Positions 25,785 to 37,005 of a stretch of DNA of 64,000 nucleotides are shown in pieces. The notes beneath the pieces are model-generated. The model had not been told where the DNA came from, made no database searches, and was given only the letters and a program-made list of their open reading frames with translations. Each line of letters opens with the position of its first letter. Position 1 is the first letter of the stretch. Where the stretch lies: assembly GCA_020466095.1 (NCBI GenBank), contig CM035806.1, forward strand, positions 147,375,167-147,439,166. Reading direction: 5' to 3'. The translations under genes and the position numbers were made by a program. The DNA comes from Chlorops oryzae. Taxonomy: Eukaryota; Arthropoda; Insecta; Diptera; Chloropidae.

Positions 25785-26389
25785 TATTTTGTTTTTTCAG
25801 TTTCACTACTTTACCACTATGCCACACGACTATGATTTTGCTACTTTTAGTGTAAACTCTATATCGACACCTTTTTGGGAAATTATCGTTTGTTACAAAA
25901 AAGCTAAATATTACAGAGGAAATTTTTTCTACTATGCTTTGGCCCATTTCCAGTATTCGTATATGTTGGAACCAAATTGAACCATTTTGCGTTGAGAAGT
26001 ACTTTGAAGAATTCATTGTTGAATTTCAACAACTGCACGCTTCTTTATATCTTAAAATTAAGAACCAATTCGCGTTGTTCTCAGATTTTTGGTACAATGT
26101 GATTTGCCTGCAAAGTTTTTTCTTTTTTGTAGTGTACCCAGATTTCAAGAAGGGTCGTCCGTGTTTGTATATTTAGCACCTTTAGCTGCAATTCAATTTC
26201 AGAGGATGATTTCTCTTCAAGAATATATCCCGAACACCGTTCCCAGAATTTTCTAATTGAGAAAACTTAAACGTACCAATAAAAATTGAGGCGAAATTTT
26301 GCTTTGCTTTTGGGAGACGTCTTTTAGCTGTGGAGAGTTTTGTCCAAGAACCAATAGATTCATGACAGCTAGGAATTTATAAAAGTAAC

Positions 26390-26815
26390 CTAGCTGCCAG
26401 CAGTGCCTACCGCTTACAAAGTATACGAGACTGTAAGCGAACTGCCTACCAAAAGCTTACAAAGTGTACGAGACTGTAAGCGAACTGCCTACCAAAAGCT
26501 TACAAAGTGTACGAGACTGTAAGCGAACTGCCTACCAAAAGCTTACAAAGCATACAAGATTGTAAGCGAACTGCCTACGAATAGCTTACAAAGTGTACGA
26601 GATTGTAAGCGAACTGCCTACCAAAAGCTTACAAAGTGTACGAGATTGTAGGTGAACTGCCTACCAAAAGCTTACACAAAATACGTAATTGTAGGCAGAG
26701 TACCGGATGAACACCACACAACCTCGATTACTTTATGTGGTGGTGGTAGGCGTTCATTCTAAAAAACGGTCACGCCCGAAAAAAAGTAGGTATACTAGGA
26801 TGGTATATGAGGAGC
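26390..26815 (+). mobile_element. Degenerate copy of the 43-bp-repeat element
   Basis: Seven units at 43-base spacing (GCTTAC at 26412, 26455 and so on to 26670) and the same right-hand block GTATACTAGGATGGTATATG; both ends are worn. Confidence 0.7.
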
Positions 26816-27448
26816 GGCAATCCAAAGGAAAGTTCATATTGTCTGCTCCCCGCACTGCACGACGAACTTCTGACTATGCCTGTTTATTTAACACGTACAT
26901 ACACATACATACATACATACATATATGTTATAAATAGAAACTGTGTTAGTTTATTAGATAGAGCATGTTTCCGATTCGGTGTAGTCACTTGAAGCAGTAC
27001 ATCAATCCATTTTGTTAATCATTATAATCAATTGTTATTAACTTACATTCAATAATAATTATGAAGCTCGATCGACACACAAACTAAGACAAAAAAAAAA
27101 AAAAAAAATTAAAATGCTTGATCAGTCTGACTATTTTTCAAAAAATTTTTCAGCAGACTGCTCTGTAACAGCGACGATGATGATGATTTGGAATATTAGC
27201 ACAAGCCAAGTGAATTAGAACAAAATTCGCCTATGTAAAGAAACATAATAAATATACAAATAAATAAGTACAATTGTATATAAATATATATATATTATAT
27301 ATATATAGTATATATAGATATAAGTGAATTAATGTATATGTATTCAGGTAGTACCCCTATATATCCCAGCAGGGAAAATATCGCCTAGCAGAACAAAGCC
27401 ATTAGTGATTTCCCCCGCTAAGATATATGGATGACATTGGCTCGTATG

Positions 27449-27588
27449 CATGGGCGGACTGGGGGTCAAAAGGGCCCACCGGGCGTTTGAAAAATGGGGC
27501 TTTGTTACCTAAGAAAAAAAAAAAACGTAGCACAAGCACAGTGAACTGGGGCTTTTGCCCGGTTGCCCATCGGCCCAGTCCGCCCCTG
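27449..27588. mobile_element. hAT-type MITE, 140 bp, second copy of family CAGGGGCGGACTGGG
   Basis: Ends match the copy at 59709 (one change at the left tip). Flanks CTCGTATG and GTCGTATG agree at 7 of 8 bases. It is inserted in the CCCAGC element at 27365-28076. Confidence 0.8.
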
Positions 27589-27818
27589 GTCGTATGCATA
27601 AAGATGAAATCAGATGTTTTGCTCGAGTTTTTTGAGCAATTGCTTAGTTTGCTATCGAGATGAATAATTGACCTATGAGTTTCAAATTAAGTATTTAAAT
27701 CTTAAGCCTAGATTGATTTATGTCAAAAATCGATCTCATTTTTATGCATACGAGCCATTTTCATATATGACGCCTTGGAAATCAGCTTAGCACGATGCTG
27801 ATCATATGTACATATGTA

Positions 27819-27997
27819 CAGTGTACTATCCCTTGACCGGACTCCTGCAGTACCGCAATACGTGTACGCTTAACAGAGGTGTCCGCTTGAGAGGAAACTA
27901 TTTGAGAAGCAGGAGCATTGGAGCATTGCCAAACAATGTCCGCTTAAGAAGGACTGTCCGCTTAAGAGGAGTGTCCCCGCAAGGAGAGAGTACACTG
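27819..27997. mobile_element. pogo-like MITE, 179 bp, full length
   Basis: CAGTGTACT ... GAGAGAGTACACTG with TA on both sides and internal GTCCGCTTAAGAGGA repeats. Confidence 0.8.
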
Positions 27998-28202
27998 TAT
28001 GCTTCATTGAGTGACATAGTCACTAGAAATGTCACTGTCAGTTGTCATTGCTGTTAGGGCGAGCTTTCCTGCTGGGATTAAGAAAATTAGATCGCTTAGA
28101 AAAACCAACTAATATTAAAATCAACATATGCATACATCCACGATCACATTTATGAATCCGAAAAGAGTGTAAATATAATATATGGAATAAGAGATACAAC
28201 TA

Positions 28203-28381
28203 CAGTGTACTCTCTCTGCTTGCGGCGACACTCCTCTTAAGCGGACACACCTCTTAAACGGACACTGTTTGGCAATGCTCTAGTGTTCCTGCTTCTCAAA
28301 TAGTTGCCTCATAAGCGGACACCTCGGCCAAGCGTGCACATATTTCGGTCCCGTAGGAGTCCGTAGGAGTCCGGTGTACTC
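28203..28381. mobile_element. pogo-like MITE, opposite orientation to the copy at 27819
   Basis: TACAGTGTACTCTCTCTGC at the left, CTCTTAAGCGGACAC inside; the right end is worn (CCGGTGTACT). Confidence 0.7.
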
Positions 28382-28961
28382 ATATTTCGACTGCTTTGGC
28401 ATATGAGTTCAGTCTGAGACTCTGCATAAGGACTCATAAATGGTTTGTAAATATGTTTGATGCGAGACAGATTTGTTGTACCTACGGTAGAAATTATTTT
28501 TTCTCCACATTATATTATTCACTCACATTCTTTCCCGCGCTACCCCTCCTAGACGGACAACAACAAACTTTCCTGAAGCAGATCAATCTATCGACGTGTG
28601 CATTCTCAATTTATCACAAAAAAAAAAACAATATGAAATGTAATGCTTTATACTAAAGCTTTAAAAAAGAATAAAAGCTACAGAATTTAATTTCATACTT
28701 TGAAAAAATACATCTTTGCTAAACAAATGCTTTCTGATCTCTTTTTTGTCTATTCTGCAAAAACTCGAATATTTTATAAGTTGATTTATTTGAAATATTA
28801 AACGTGTTCAAACTATTAAGCTTTAAATAAACATTCTCCTCTGAGTTTTTCTCAGAAAAATATATAAAAAGGCAATCCTAAACCCACTGTTGTTTAACGT
28901 TATTTTCCTTATAAAAGGATTTTCGAAATTTCGTCAAACGAAAGGTACTTAATAGTAAAAT

Positions 28962-29399
28962 CCCAGCGGCCAACAGCAGTGCCTTCCGCCTACAAAGTAT
29001 ACGAGACTGTAAGCGAACTTCCTACAAATAGTTTACAAAGTGTACAAGATTGTAGGTGAACTGCCCACCAATAGCTTACAAAGTACACAACATTGTAGGT
29101 GAACTGTCTACCAATTGCTTACAAAGTATACGAGACTGTAAGCGAACTGCCTACAAATTGTTTACAAAGTGTACAAGATTGTAGGTGAACTGCGCACCAA
29201 TAGATTACAAAGTATACAACATTGTAGGTGAACTGTCTACCAATTGCTTACAATGTATACGAGACTGTAAGCGAACTGCCTATTAATAGCTTACTTGATG
29301 TGGTGGTGGTTCACGGTTGAAAAACGGCCACACTCGAACAAAAGTATACTAGGATGGTATATGAGATCGTATGCATTACCGCCATTCTTGGCCGCTGGG
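28962..29399 (+). mobile_element. CCCAGCGGCC-ended element with about seven 43-bp repeats
   Basis: CCCAGCGGCCAACAGCAGTG at the left and TTCTTGGCCGCTGGG at the right; internal 43-bp units each holding GCTTACA...TGTAAGC-type arms. Confidence 0.78.
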
Positions 29400-29733
29400 A
29401 AATTTTTAACTACAAGAGTCAACATCGCAATGCTGCGGCTCACTTCGCATTTGGAGCTAAATCCTGTATTTATCGGCCCATTTAACTGCATTTAGAGCAC
29501 TCTCAATGCACAGCAAATTTTTGCATTTATATCTCGTTCAGTTCTTAAATATGTCTTAAGATTTAAGCCCTAATTATTTTTTTCAATCAAAATTATCTGT
29601 TGAAGTTCACTCATTAAAATGTCAACAAAACTCCTCCACGGCCAAAATTCATCTTTAAAATGAAGGGTTTGGGCATTAGCTTTAAGTTAACAAATTCAAT
29701 AAACCATTAAAAGGGTTTCAAAAGAATTATTTA

Positions 29734-29860
29734 CAGTGTACTCTCTCTGCTGAGCGAACACCTGCGGGACCGAAATATGTGTACGCTTAACAGAGCTGCC
29801 CGCTTGAGAGGAAACTATTTGAGAAGCAGGAACACTGCCACTGCCATGCCCACAATTGAA
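29734..29860. mobile_element. pogo-like MITE, right end lost
   Basis: Begins TACAGTGTACTCTCTCTGC and matches the first 120 bases of the copy at 27819, including GGGACCGAAATATGTGTACGC, then diverges. Confidence 0.6.
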
Positions 29861-30085
29861 ATGAATGTGTGCAGAAAGAACTGCCTATAGCCCAAGAATC
29901 ACTCAAAACTTCAATTTGATATTTTTTAGACTGGTTAAAAAATAGGAGATATATACAGCAATGTTCCGAGGTCTTCCTATAGTCACACCCACACACACAC
30001 ACACGCCCTCAACTAATCATTTTATCGCGTTCGGTCAGGCCCAAAGAAGCCTCAAACACGAAACATAAATTGACCATGAGTTAAT

Positions 30086-30179
30086 CTCTTTTTGCTCTAG
30101 CTTGCTTCCGTGGCCGGCACTGATCACCATTCATGACTCATCAGTGCCGGCCACGGAAGCAAGCTAGAAGCAAAAAGAG
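30086..30179. repeat. Near-perfect hairpin, 39-bp arms, 15-base loop
   Basis: Arms 30086-30124 and 30140-30179 pair completely apart from one extra T; the inner arm reads GCTTCCGTGGCCGGCACTGA. Confidence 0.9.
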
Positions 30180-31084
30180 TGTAAGCACTCGTATGTGCAC
30201 AAAATTGCTCTCAAATGAGAAGCAAAGCTGACAGCCAAAAATTCGTTCAGTTGAGTGGAAAACGTAAAGCGAGACGGAGCTGCGTCGGATGAAGCTAGAT
30301 GAGAACGTTAATTTTTTCAGCCTTGATACACTTCGAAGAAAATGAATTTTTTATACTTCAGGAGTTTTTTCATCGTGCTCTTAACATTCAGTTTACTATA
30401 TAATATATATAAATTCAGCACAACATTGATTTGTACAATAATTCTCTGCTCTGCACTGTCAATTTTCAAGATAAAAGAGCTCAAGATGAGCTGAAAAAGC
30501 TCCAAAATGACCCTGATCCCTAACTCTTGGACGAGGCGTCGAGTTTTTGCGACATATCGATCCAGGGACATACCCAGTTCTAAAGAACCAAATTTTTTGG
30601 CTCTAAGAAAAATTTACGCAATTTTGTATGAAAACATTCACAACTGTTTCTCGCTGTGTAATGTGCACGCATACAAACGCAATGAGTATATGTAGTGGTC
30701 ATCACTGCCCAGCGGAAAATGGTCTCCTGTATGACAAAGTCACCAATGATGTCATCGATGACATATCGTCGCCCGGGGATTCATGTGCTCTACGTGCAAA
30801 AAACACATTTCGAGTAAATCGAAGTTGAAGTTTGAAACTATTTTTTTCAAAAACTGTACGATAAGGTTTTTTGTGTGTTTCACTATTAATTTGTGCGAGA
30901 ATAGTTATTCGAAGAGTATATTTTCGAATCCTTAACGTAACGCATAAAAGGGTATTTTATGGCTTTAAAAAAAATCCACTTTGCTCTATACGCCATTTCA
31001 AACATATTTCGGTGAAAATGTAATACATAGAGCGAAGTGACATAAAAAAAAATTTTTCAATATAAATATTTTCTTTCAAAATCG

Positions 31085-31540
31085 GTTGAGAAAATTTGGT
31101 ATACGAGCTCACCGGGACATGAGTAAGAACAAGTTCGAGAATTGACCCGATCGGACCATTTTTAGGGGTACCTCCAGTACTAGGGTCTGTTACGATAATC
31201 ACAAATACTGCTTTAAAATCGAAGTTTTTCAAGGTATTTTGATGAAATTCGGTATTTGAACATGCTTAAAGGCAAGTAATATGATTTTTAAAAATTTGAA
31301 AAGTGGGCGTGGTAGAAGGGAGTTTTTCGAAAATTGTCTCCTTCGCCCGAAATTCAAATGGGACTTGAACGAAAGTTAGCACTTATGCCTTCTTTGTAGC
31401 CACAAATATCCTCCCCAAAAATTTGCTTGATCGGTCCATTATTAAGGGTACCTCCAGTACTAGGCTCTAACACAAAAATCCCAAAACTGTCCCAGAATCG
31501 GACTGTTTCGAAATATTTTAATTAAACTTAGAATTTGAGC
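31085..31540 (+). mobile_element. mini-me/DINE-like fragment
   Basis: Matches the middle of the copy at 17963 (GGACCATTTTTAGGGGTACC, CCAGTACTAGGG); the hairpin end is missing. Confidence 0.6.
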
Positions 31541-32060
31541 GTAGCCTGACAATAAAATACCCGACACAGACACATGTTCAAATAATTTTTAATATCAAGA
31601 GGTGTTTAAGGCCAAAAGGGGCCCTATATACCGACTTTTGTTAAATTTCTTTATAAAAATCGTCCCTTTGCCACGCCCACTTTTCCAATTTTTTTTAAAT
31701 TCTAATCAGAGGTTTAATATAGGTACTCTCAAATTCTCATTGAAATATTTCAAAAAAGTCAGACTTTAAGGCAGTTTTGGGATTTTTGTGACAGACCCTA
31801 GTACTGGAGGTACCCTTAAAAATGGACCGATCAATTTTTTTGGAGGATGTTTATGGCTACAAAGGAAGCATAAGTGCCAACTTTCGTTCAAGTCCCATTT
31901 GAATTTCGGGTGTAGGAGACAAATTTCGAAAAATTCCCTTCTGCCACGCCCAATTTTACAATTTTTGAAATCATATTACTTGCCTTTAAACATGTTCAAA
32001 TATCAAATTTCATCAAAATATCTTGAAAAACTTCGATTTGAATGGCTTATAGGGCAAAAG
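31541..32060 (-). mobile_element. mini-me/DINE-like fragment, inverted to its neighbour
   Basis: Starts GCCTGACAATAAAATACCCG and continues as the reverse complement of the family, abutting the plus-strand fragment at 31540. Confidence 0.6.
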
Positions 32061-32919
32061 ATCACAAAAATATTGTGTTTCAAGGGATATAGAGCAAAAT
32101 GGAGATGAGTTATCTCAGTAACTAGAAGATATAGCAAAAAATGGATTGCGGATTTAAAAAATTTGGCATTGAAAATGGGGGATGGCATCCTTAACTCAAA
32201 TTCGTTAAAATGACGTATAGAGCACATGAATCTCCGGGCGACGATATAGGTGACATTGTCATGCATGACATCTTGGAGGACATGTCATCTTGGAGGGATG
32301 CTATTCATGTGCTTGACTCTCATTGGCTACTGAAATTTAAATAAGGTTTTAGCGTTAGTTCAGCGTTAGCATGAAGTGGCGTAGATGATGAGTGCTCGAC
32401 TCAGATTTTTTAAAATTTTCGAAACATTCAAAGAGAGATGGTAAAGAAGAGAGTTATCATCAAACTGGTTTCTATAAATTGACATTTAGAGAGAAAAGAG
32501 CAATGTGCTGCTCTCAAATTCTTTTTGTCGCCATCGCATCCCCTAGCATGACCAGTGACATTTTCTAATCTTCCGGTGATAATGTCACCGCTGAAGTCCC
32601 TGTCAGCTTCTGTGTAAATGTCATACAAAGTGTCACCGGAAATAGCATGCATTCCGGCTCCGAAGTCACTAGGACATCATCGGGGATGTCCGCGGGACAT
32701 TTCCCGCTGGGTGTTCATGACGAATGAAAGATGTAGGTATGTATGGGAAAATTGACGTGCACCGCCTGTTTCCACTCCCACAAATGAAGATTTTTCGTAT
32801 TTAAAGACACTATAGGGGGATTCATTCAGCTTTGTCAAATGCTTTTGGGAAATTTTCCCATCACAAATTTTCGAATTTTCAATGAGCGTTAACATTTCTT
32901 TTTTATGGAAGCTAATCTT

Positions 32920-33248
32920 CCCAGCCGGAAATGTCCTGGTGAAACAATCAATGATTTCAGCATGACATAGAGCCGCGACTGCTCCTGATTATACACCAAA
33001 TTTACACACAAGCGGCATTGGCCGTCATAAGAGCACATGTCACGAGTTGGTCATTGAAAGTGGAATAGATCTAATCCGTTGAATCGATACCTCTATCGAT
33101 GACAATGCCATTGGAGTTGCGATGAACAACATTACCTCTCGATGACATTGCCATTGCAATTGAGAAGTGCTGTACTCAAATTTTCCCCTTGATATTCTTG
33201 GTGAAAAAATTAATGAATTGGTCTTTTATGAGAAAATTTCCGGCTGGG
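32920..33248. mobile_element. CCCAGC-ended element, 329 bp
   Basis: CCCAGCCGGAAATGTCC at the left and the inverse CCCAGCCGGAAATTTTC at the right, 2-bp duplication TT on both sides. Confidence 0.75.
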
Positions 33249-34417
33249 TTTATAGACTATTAAACATACCTTTATAAATTTGTCCGTCTATTATCATGTA
33301 AATTAATTTGTTGGGTTTTCTTTGTTATTTTATCCTTGATGGAACTTCTATGGCTACCTTGATCAGTTCTTCGAAAGAGATTATCATGAAATTCGGATCT
33401 AAAGACAATGGGGAAAAAACCTGAGTGAATCCCATTAATAAATGAAGAGATTGCGGAAAACTGAAACAGCTTTATAATCAGCACAACACTCCAATAACAA
33501 GTTGGAAAAAGTGCGCCAATATCGCAGGGAGGCTGGGTATATCAAAGTCGTTTTTGCCCAACTTAAGCCTTCGTACATATTTTTTTAAATTTTTTTTTTT
33601 GTTATTTACATTTCTTCATTGACCGCGCTGATGACTTCACGTTGAAAGCCGTTTTTATGTAAATGCGAGCTTGATCTACCAGCCCCTGCTTCGCCTTCCT
33701 GTCTATCGGATCGCGTCTTTCCACTTTCGGTTTCGCAACGTGTTACGTTAGACATGAGCATGAGTCTGACTGTGCAATTGGAGCATTCATTGCTGGAAGT
33801 CGTGCAAGCGTAGCAACAATAAATTGACCAAACCAAAATGATCGTTATTTCTAGCTCCGTTTGCTTGCACGTCTTACAAGCAACGGCTTTTCTAGAACTG
33901 GTTTTTTTCGATCCTGGATAAACCCTGGCTATTAACTAGCATTAACTGACAAAAAGGCGCATTATAAATAGTCATACCGGCCGAAAGCCAATTATGTAAC
34001 TTACCTTATGCGCGCGATTGATTTTGTTTAATCCTGTTATATCTGGTTTTTTGTTTTTTTTCGTTTTTCATTTTGATTAAGTGCCTCGAGATTTTCGGTA
34101 TATTAAGCTGCACTTTACTTGGTAATTGGATAAGGTTGGACTCTCAGTCTCACATAAATATTGATAGTTTAAACTAATCCGAAGTTGTTTGAATGGATGT
34201 ACCCAAATTTAGCAAACTTCAATTCCAGAAAAGGGAACACTTCAATTATTTATAGTGGTTATACGCACCGATCTTCCAACGTGCATATATATTTGGCAAG
34301 AGACTTTGCTTGGAATATACTTAGTTTTAATGCGAAGTGCTTATGGTGTGGTTATCGAATTCAATCGACAAATGATATTCTTTGCACAGTTTTTTTCTGG
34401 TCATGCACAATTGTTAT

Positions 34418-34900
34418 AACCGACATAATCTATGTCGAGGGTATGCGGTGTACTCTCTCTCTCTCTCTCTCTCTCTCTTAAGCGGACATCTTAGATTGAT
34501 CACCTTCAGTAGGTACGAGGTACGCTTTAGCCATGTCCGTCCGTCTGTCTCGTGTACATTTTTCATATCAAAGGAGTCAAGCTATCTTGACGAAATGTGG
34601 TAAGCATCTTTGCGGAGAGAGCAGTTAAAACAAGTTCGAGAATGGACCCGATCTGACCATTTTTAAGGGTACCTCCAGCACTGGGATCTGTTATGAAAAT
34701 CACAAAACCGCTCTAAGTTTTTCAAGATATTTTGATGAAATTCAAAATTTCAATATTAAGTGAGATCTTCAGTTAATTATCAAAAATTAGAAAAGTGGGC
34801 GTGACAAGAGGGCGTTGTCCGAAAATTGCCTCGAATACCTGAAATTGAAATTAGACTTGATTGAAAGTTAGCATGCACCTAAGGTGCTTTCAAATTTATA
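34418..34900 (+). mobile_element. mini-me/DINE-like copy with a MITE end inside
   Basis: Hairpin ATAACCGACATAATCTATGT, GTCCGTCCGTCTGTC and GACCATTTTTAAGGGTACC are present; the (CT)n MITE piece sits just after the hairpin. Confidence 0.55.
34448..34492. mobile_element. pogo-like MITE end with expanded (CT)n
   Basis: GTGTACTCTCTCTC runs into a (CT)n tract and then CTTAAGCGGACATCTT; only about 45 bases remain, inside a mini-me-like copy. Confidence 0.5.
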
Positions 34901-35449
34901 AATATATATTTATCTCATTTTAAAAGGCAGGTTCATAAAATATTTTAAAAAAAAAAAAAAAAATAATAACAGGTATACAGTATTCCCCGTATACAAGCAC
35001 CGAAAAATAGTGCTTATAAGCGGGGCTTCTGGAATGAAAATTTAAGGCAAATAACACAAATTCGGGTGCATATAAGCGAGGAATGCTTATATCCGGGATG
35101 CATATATCTGGAGAGTGCTGCATTCATAAAAAATAGTAGGGCAAGATGTTCGTCTTTCGTAAAAGTATCGGATTATCTTGTATTGGGTTGATACCGTGAA
35201 ATATCCCCAAAGTTTAAATTCAAAGGCTCAGTGAGTTTGAGAATAGTACCTACATTTTTTTTTTGATTTTTGAATTTTTTTTTTTTTTTTTTTTGTAAAA
35301 AAAAAACAGCCCCAAAGATCACGAGTAGAGCTCGGATTTTGAATATTTTGAATTTTTTTGCATTTAACTGTGCTTTTTCAATATTTTATTCACTGCAGTA
35401 GGCTTTTTTTTTTGTTAATTTGACAATTCAACATTTTAAAAGGCATACT

Positions 35450-36030
35450 AAATCGAACTGATTTGGGATTTTTGAAGCTCAAAATCCAATATTGCGAGAG
35501 CCCGATGCGAGAGTGCGCGACGTTACGAAAATGTTTTGCGTGACGCATTTCCATCTCCAATGAGAGTTTTGCGTCACGCAGATGATAGCATAATTTCGCT
35601 TCTAGTAATGCAATATTTGAACCAAGTACCAATCTAACGAGTACCGAGTACTCATAAAAATTATACGCTTTCACTTGAGTTTAAATTTTAATTCAAAATT
35701 TTCAAAAAATTTTCAAATTGAACCAAAGCTCGCGAAATATTTTAAAAGCTCTTCTTCACGGAACAGTGAACAGGTTTTGTTTCATTAGTTTAAACGAGTA
35801 CCCAATAGCGAGTACTCAAAATAATAGCTACATCATTAACCTGTCAAATTGCCCCGCAACGAGAATTATTCAATTTTTCAAAATTTTCTCGCTACGATGT
35901 CTCGCAGTGCGATACATTGGAGCTTGAACCATATGATTGAATTTATTGAAATTTGTGTGCGTCTCGTCTCGCGCTCTCGCATCGGGCTCTCGCAATGTTG
36001 GATTTACGGCTTGACTGTGAATTGTTTGAA
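35450..36030. repeat. Foldback-like inverted repeat
   Basis: CAATATTGCGAGAGCCCGAT near 35490 and its near inverse near 35980, plus CGAGTACCGAGTACTC near 35640 opposed to GAGTACCCAATAGCGAGTAC near 35800. Arms total about 150 bases each, with mismatches. Confidence 0.55.
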
Positions 36031-36289
36031 TATTTTGAATTTTTGTTCGAATTTTTTTGAATATTTAGAATTTTTTGGATTTAATTTTTGAATATTTTTT
36101 GAATTTTTGTTTTCATTTTTTTACATATTTAAATTCCGAGGCACAATCATGAGATAAATTTCTGATAAATTACTATTTATTTTACAGAAGATATGTTGAA
36201 AATAGTTCTTTTGTCAAGCCCTAAGAATGAGCTCTTTCAAATTTCATCCATTTACATACCTCAGTCAATTGGGATTTTAGAGCAGTTCT

Positions 36290-36530
36290 TCTGATTCTCA
36301 TAACACTGGAGGTACCCTTGAAAAGGTCCGATCAAGCGCATTCCCGAATTTAATCCAATCCGCGGACAAGAAAACTACCTACGGACAGGTGGTCAGGAGG
36401 TGAGGCGATTCTCCTGGCGGCGTCGATCATTTCCGTACATATTTGTGGTTTATCTCTCCAGTGGTTCTGGTTCCGTACGCGCCAATGTAATGTACCCTAC
36501 CCTCAACGAAGAGTGTGTCGTGTATAAAAA
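36290..36530 (-). mobile_element. mini-me/DINE-like fragment
   Basis: The reverse complement shows the terminal hairpin with GTGTCG and the GGTACCTCC block, with the middle deleted. Confidence 0.5.
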
Positions 36531-37005
36531 CGAATCGTATCGAATTGTGGAAATTTTTTTTTTTTTTTTTTTTTTCAATATACCTTCCTAGGTATTTATT
36601 GGTTTTCCTTTTGATTTTTGTGCCAAATCTAGTTTCCGTTTGTCTAATTGACCGTCAAGCTGTCAAGGAATGTAATATTGGTTTCCAGCCAACCGAAGAA
36701 ATCCAATTATTATTTGATCGATATCGAAATCAATCTCTCAACAGTGGCAAATTTTTATTTGAATCAGTTTCTGATTTCCTCTGTTTCGGAATAGCAATCA
36801 ACAACCTGAAGGGAAATCTTATAAATTAGCAGAAATTCATTGAACGCGTTTAGTCTAATCCATGACGTCTCACACAGAAACCATCCATTATCACCGTTGC
36901 TGCTTTCGAGAATTTTTTCGGTAGTTTCCTATAACATTCGAATCGAATTTTCATTGATCGTTATTTCGCATTATTATTATTGTCCTCATTCGCGTTATCA
37001 TCATA

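Larger units (their letters stand above)
27365..28076. mobile_element. CCCAGC-ended element, 712 bp, with two MITEs inserted
   Basis: CCCAGCAGGGAAAATATCGCC at the left and inverse CCCAGCAGGAAAGCTCGCCC at the right, 2-bp duplication AT (27363-27364, 28077-28078). It contains the hAT MITE at 27449 and the pogo-like MITE at 27819. Confidence 0.75.
30767..32243. mobile_element. Element with CGTCGCCCGG inverted ends, nested in a CCCAGC element
   Basis: Left arm CGTCGCCCGGGGATTCATGT (to 30794) and right arm its inverse (32214-32243) differ at few positions; ATAT flanks both sides. Inside are two mini-me-like pieces in opposite directions. No transposase is seen. Confidence 0.72.
30708..32711 (+). 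mobile_element. CCCAGC-ended element split by a 1.48-kb insertion
   Basis: Left end CCCAGCGGAAAATGGTCTCC and right end CATTTCCCGCTGGG with 2-bp duplication TG on both sides (30706-30707, 32712-32713). Outside the insertion at 30767-32243 it aligns by eye along its length with the copy at 57012. Confidence 0.8.
19787..37005. other. 17-kb transposon-rich intergenic region
   Basis: No supported gene. The frames present are short, lack family motifs, and mostly fall in repeats. It holds CCCAGC-ended elements, pogo-like MITEs, mini-me-like copies, a hAT MITE, a 39-bp-arm hairpin and foldback arms, each listed separately. Stretches such as 21000-22150, 26000-26390 and 33250-34400 are plain AT-rich DNA in which I see nothing definite. 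Confidence 0.6.

Noticed and set aside
26400..26700. CRISPR-like spaced repeats
   Set aside because: Units are contiguous 43-bp tandem repeats without unique spacers, inside a eukaryotic transposon.
33606..33900. Minus-strand open frame with several CxxC-like pairs (CCYAC, CSNC)
   Set aside because: It has no ATG near its start, no recognisable domain and no supporting splice partner; it may be a chance frame.
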